Shown here piece after piece: positions 63,702 to 64,000 of a stretch of 64,000 nt of DNA. The DNA is from Leptotrichia trevisanii DSM 22070 (GTDB taxonomy: Bacteria; Fusobacteriota; Fusobacteriia; Fusobacteriales; Leptotrichiaceae). Both the position numbers and the translations under genes were made by a program. Location of the stretch: NCBI RefSeq assembly GCF_000482505.1, contig NZ_AXVL01000022.1, forward strand, positions 1-64,000, in the 5' to 3' direction. Every line of letters begins with the position of its first letter. The first letter of the stretch is position 1. The notes below the pieces were generated by a model, which worked only from the letters and a program-made list of their open reading frames with translations, ran no database searches and had not been told where the DNA came from.

Positions 63702-64000
63702 CTACATCGAACTTTCCCATTCACCTTTCACAGTAACACCTGTACTAATAGCTACTCTATCCATAAGCTCAACATCTTCATCACTTAATTCAACACTTGC
63801 AGCCCTTTTGGCATCGTCAACTTGATTAGGTTTTGTAACTCCAATTATTGGAATTGTTCCTTTTGATATTGCCTAAGCAGTCGCAATTTCAGGAATTGTT
63901 GCAGAATATTTTTCACCTAAAATTTTCATTTCATAAAATAATGGCTCCAATTTTGCCAAAGTTTCAGGCGGGAATGCTTCACCCCTTCTTGTTCCAGCTG
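63702..64000 (-). pseudogene. Aldo/keto reductase C-terminus with an amber codon (partial)
   Basis: The last 99 codons of an aldo/keto reductase: RRGEAFPPETLAKLEPLFYE, IPEIATA, AISKGTIPIIGVTKPNQVDD and VELMDRVAISTGVTVKGEWE. Between TA and AISKG, where family members have Trp, the codon is TAG (63873-63875, minus strand). Upstream continues in frame to the window edge. A one-base change from TGG makes this a pseudogene unless amber is read through. Confidence 0.75.

Overview
The window is a very AT-rich Gram-negative chromosome segment, most likely from Leptotrichia or a close relative (Fusobacteriota). The inference rests on several things seen together: low GC, strong AGGAGG-type ribosome sites, a heptose-isomerase gene implying LPS, lipoprotein and autotransporter outer-membrane proteins, a partial gene starting like the fusobacterial autotransporter N-terminal domain, and DNA-maintenance genes in Firmicutes-like arrangements (disA-radA). 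No rRNA, tRNA, CRISPR array or intact mobile element was seen.

Layout. 1-1.9 kb is a decayed region: the start of an autotransporter gene leaving the window, a MITE-like repeat, a structured leader repeat, an IS5-family transposase tail and the tail of a PTS EIIC gene. 1.9-2.7 kb holds a lone SPL-type radical SAM gene. 2.8-16.3 kb is a long minus-strand housekeeping block: lepB, a GNAT, a SWIM/SNF2 helicase, acpP, fabF, then the tight run rnc-coaD-radA-disA-yqhQ; rplS lies just upstream. 16.7-26.3 kb carries an Spx/ArsC-like protein, a Fic protein, sppA, uvrB, era, yjdM, a ComEC-like protein and a prepilin. 26.6-29.5 kb is a compact operon TPR / DUF4037 nucleotidyltransferase-like / DUF4125 / small helical protein of unknown function. 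29.7-36.5 kb holds a cation diffusion facilitator, MATE exporter, gmhA, a LysR regulator, a nucleotidyltransferase and asnA. 36.5-41.8 kb holds a SUKH-like protein, a peptide/murein-turnover set (class I GATase, M19 dipeptidase, S66 carboxypeptidase), YhcH and Dus. 42-49.1 kb is a cell-surface region: a lipobox-bearing autotransporter, small secreted proteins (one extraordinarily Asp/Tyr rich) and an OmpA-type lipoprotein. 49.3-53.5 kb has proC, an ATP:cobalamin adenosyltransferase, an RlmD-like methyltransferase and an M20 amidohydrolase. 53.7-60.0 kb is an uncharacterised eight-gene minus-strand island of small membrane proteins with PH-like tails, a DUF4299 protein and one protein with two bL12-C-terminal-like modules. 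60.4-64 kb holds an esterase, a hairpin-rich IS200/IS605-like relic, a DKNYY-repeat secreted protein and the tail of an aldo/keto reductase broken by an amber codon.

The best candidates for undescribed biology are the 53.7-60.0 kb membrane island, the TPR/DUF4037/DUF4125 operon, a two-copy leader whose stem changes sequence but keeps pairing (1.13 and 49.15 kb), a family of short TATACTAAACCCCATTTAAA-type inverted-repeat elements in at least five intergenic places, and the Asp/Tyr-rich peptide gene sitting behind a hairpin and a start-stop codon pair. Start codons were moved from the longest reading frame wherever a clear Shine-Dalgarno site pointed to an internal start.
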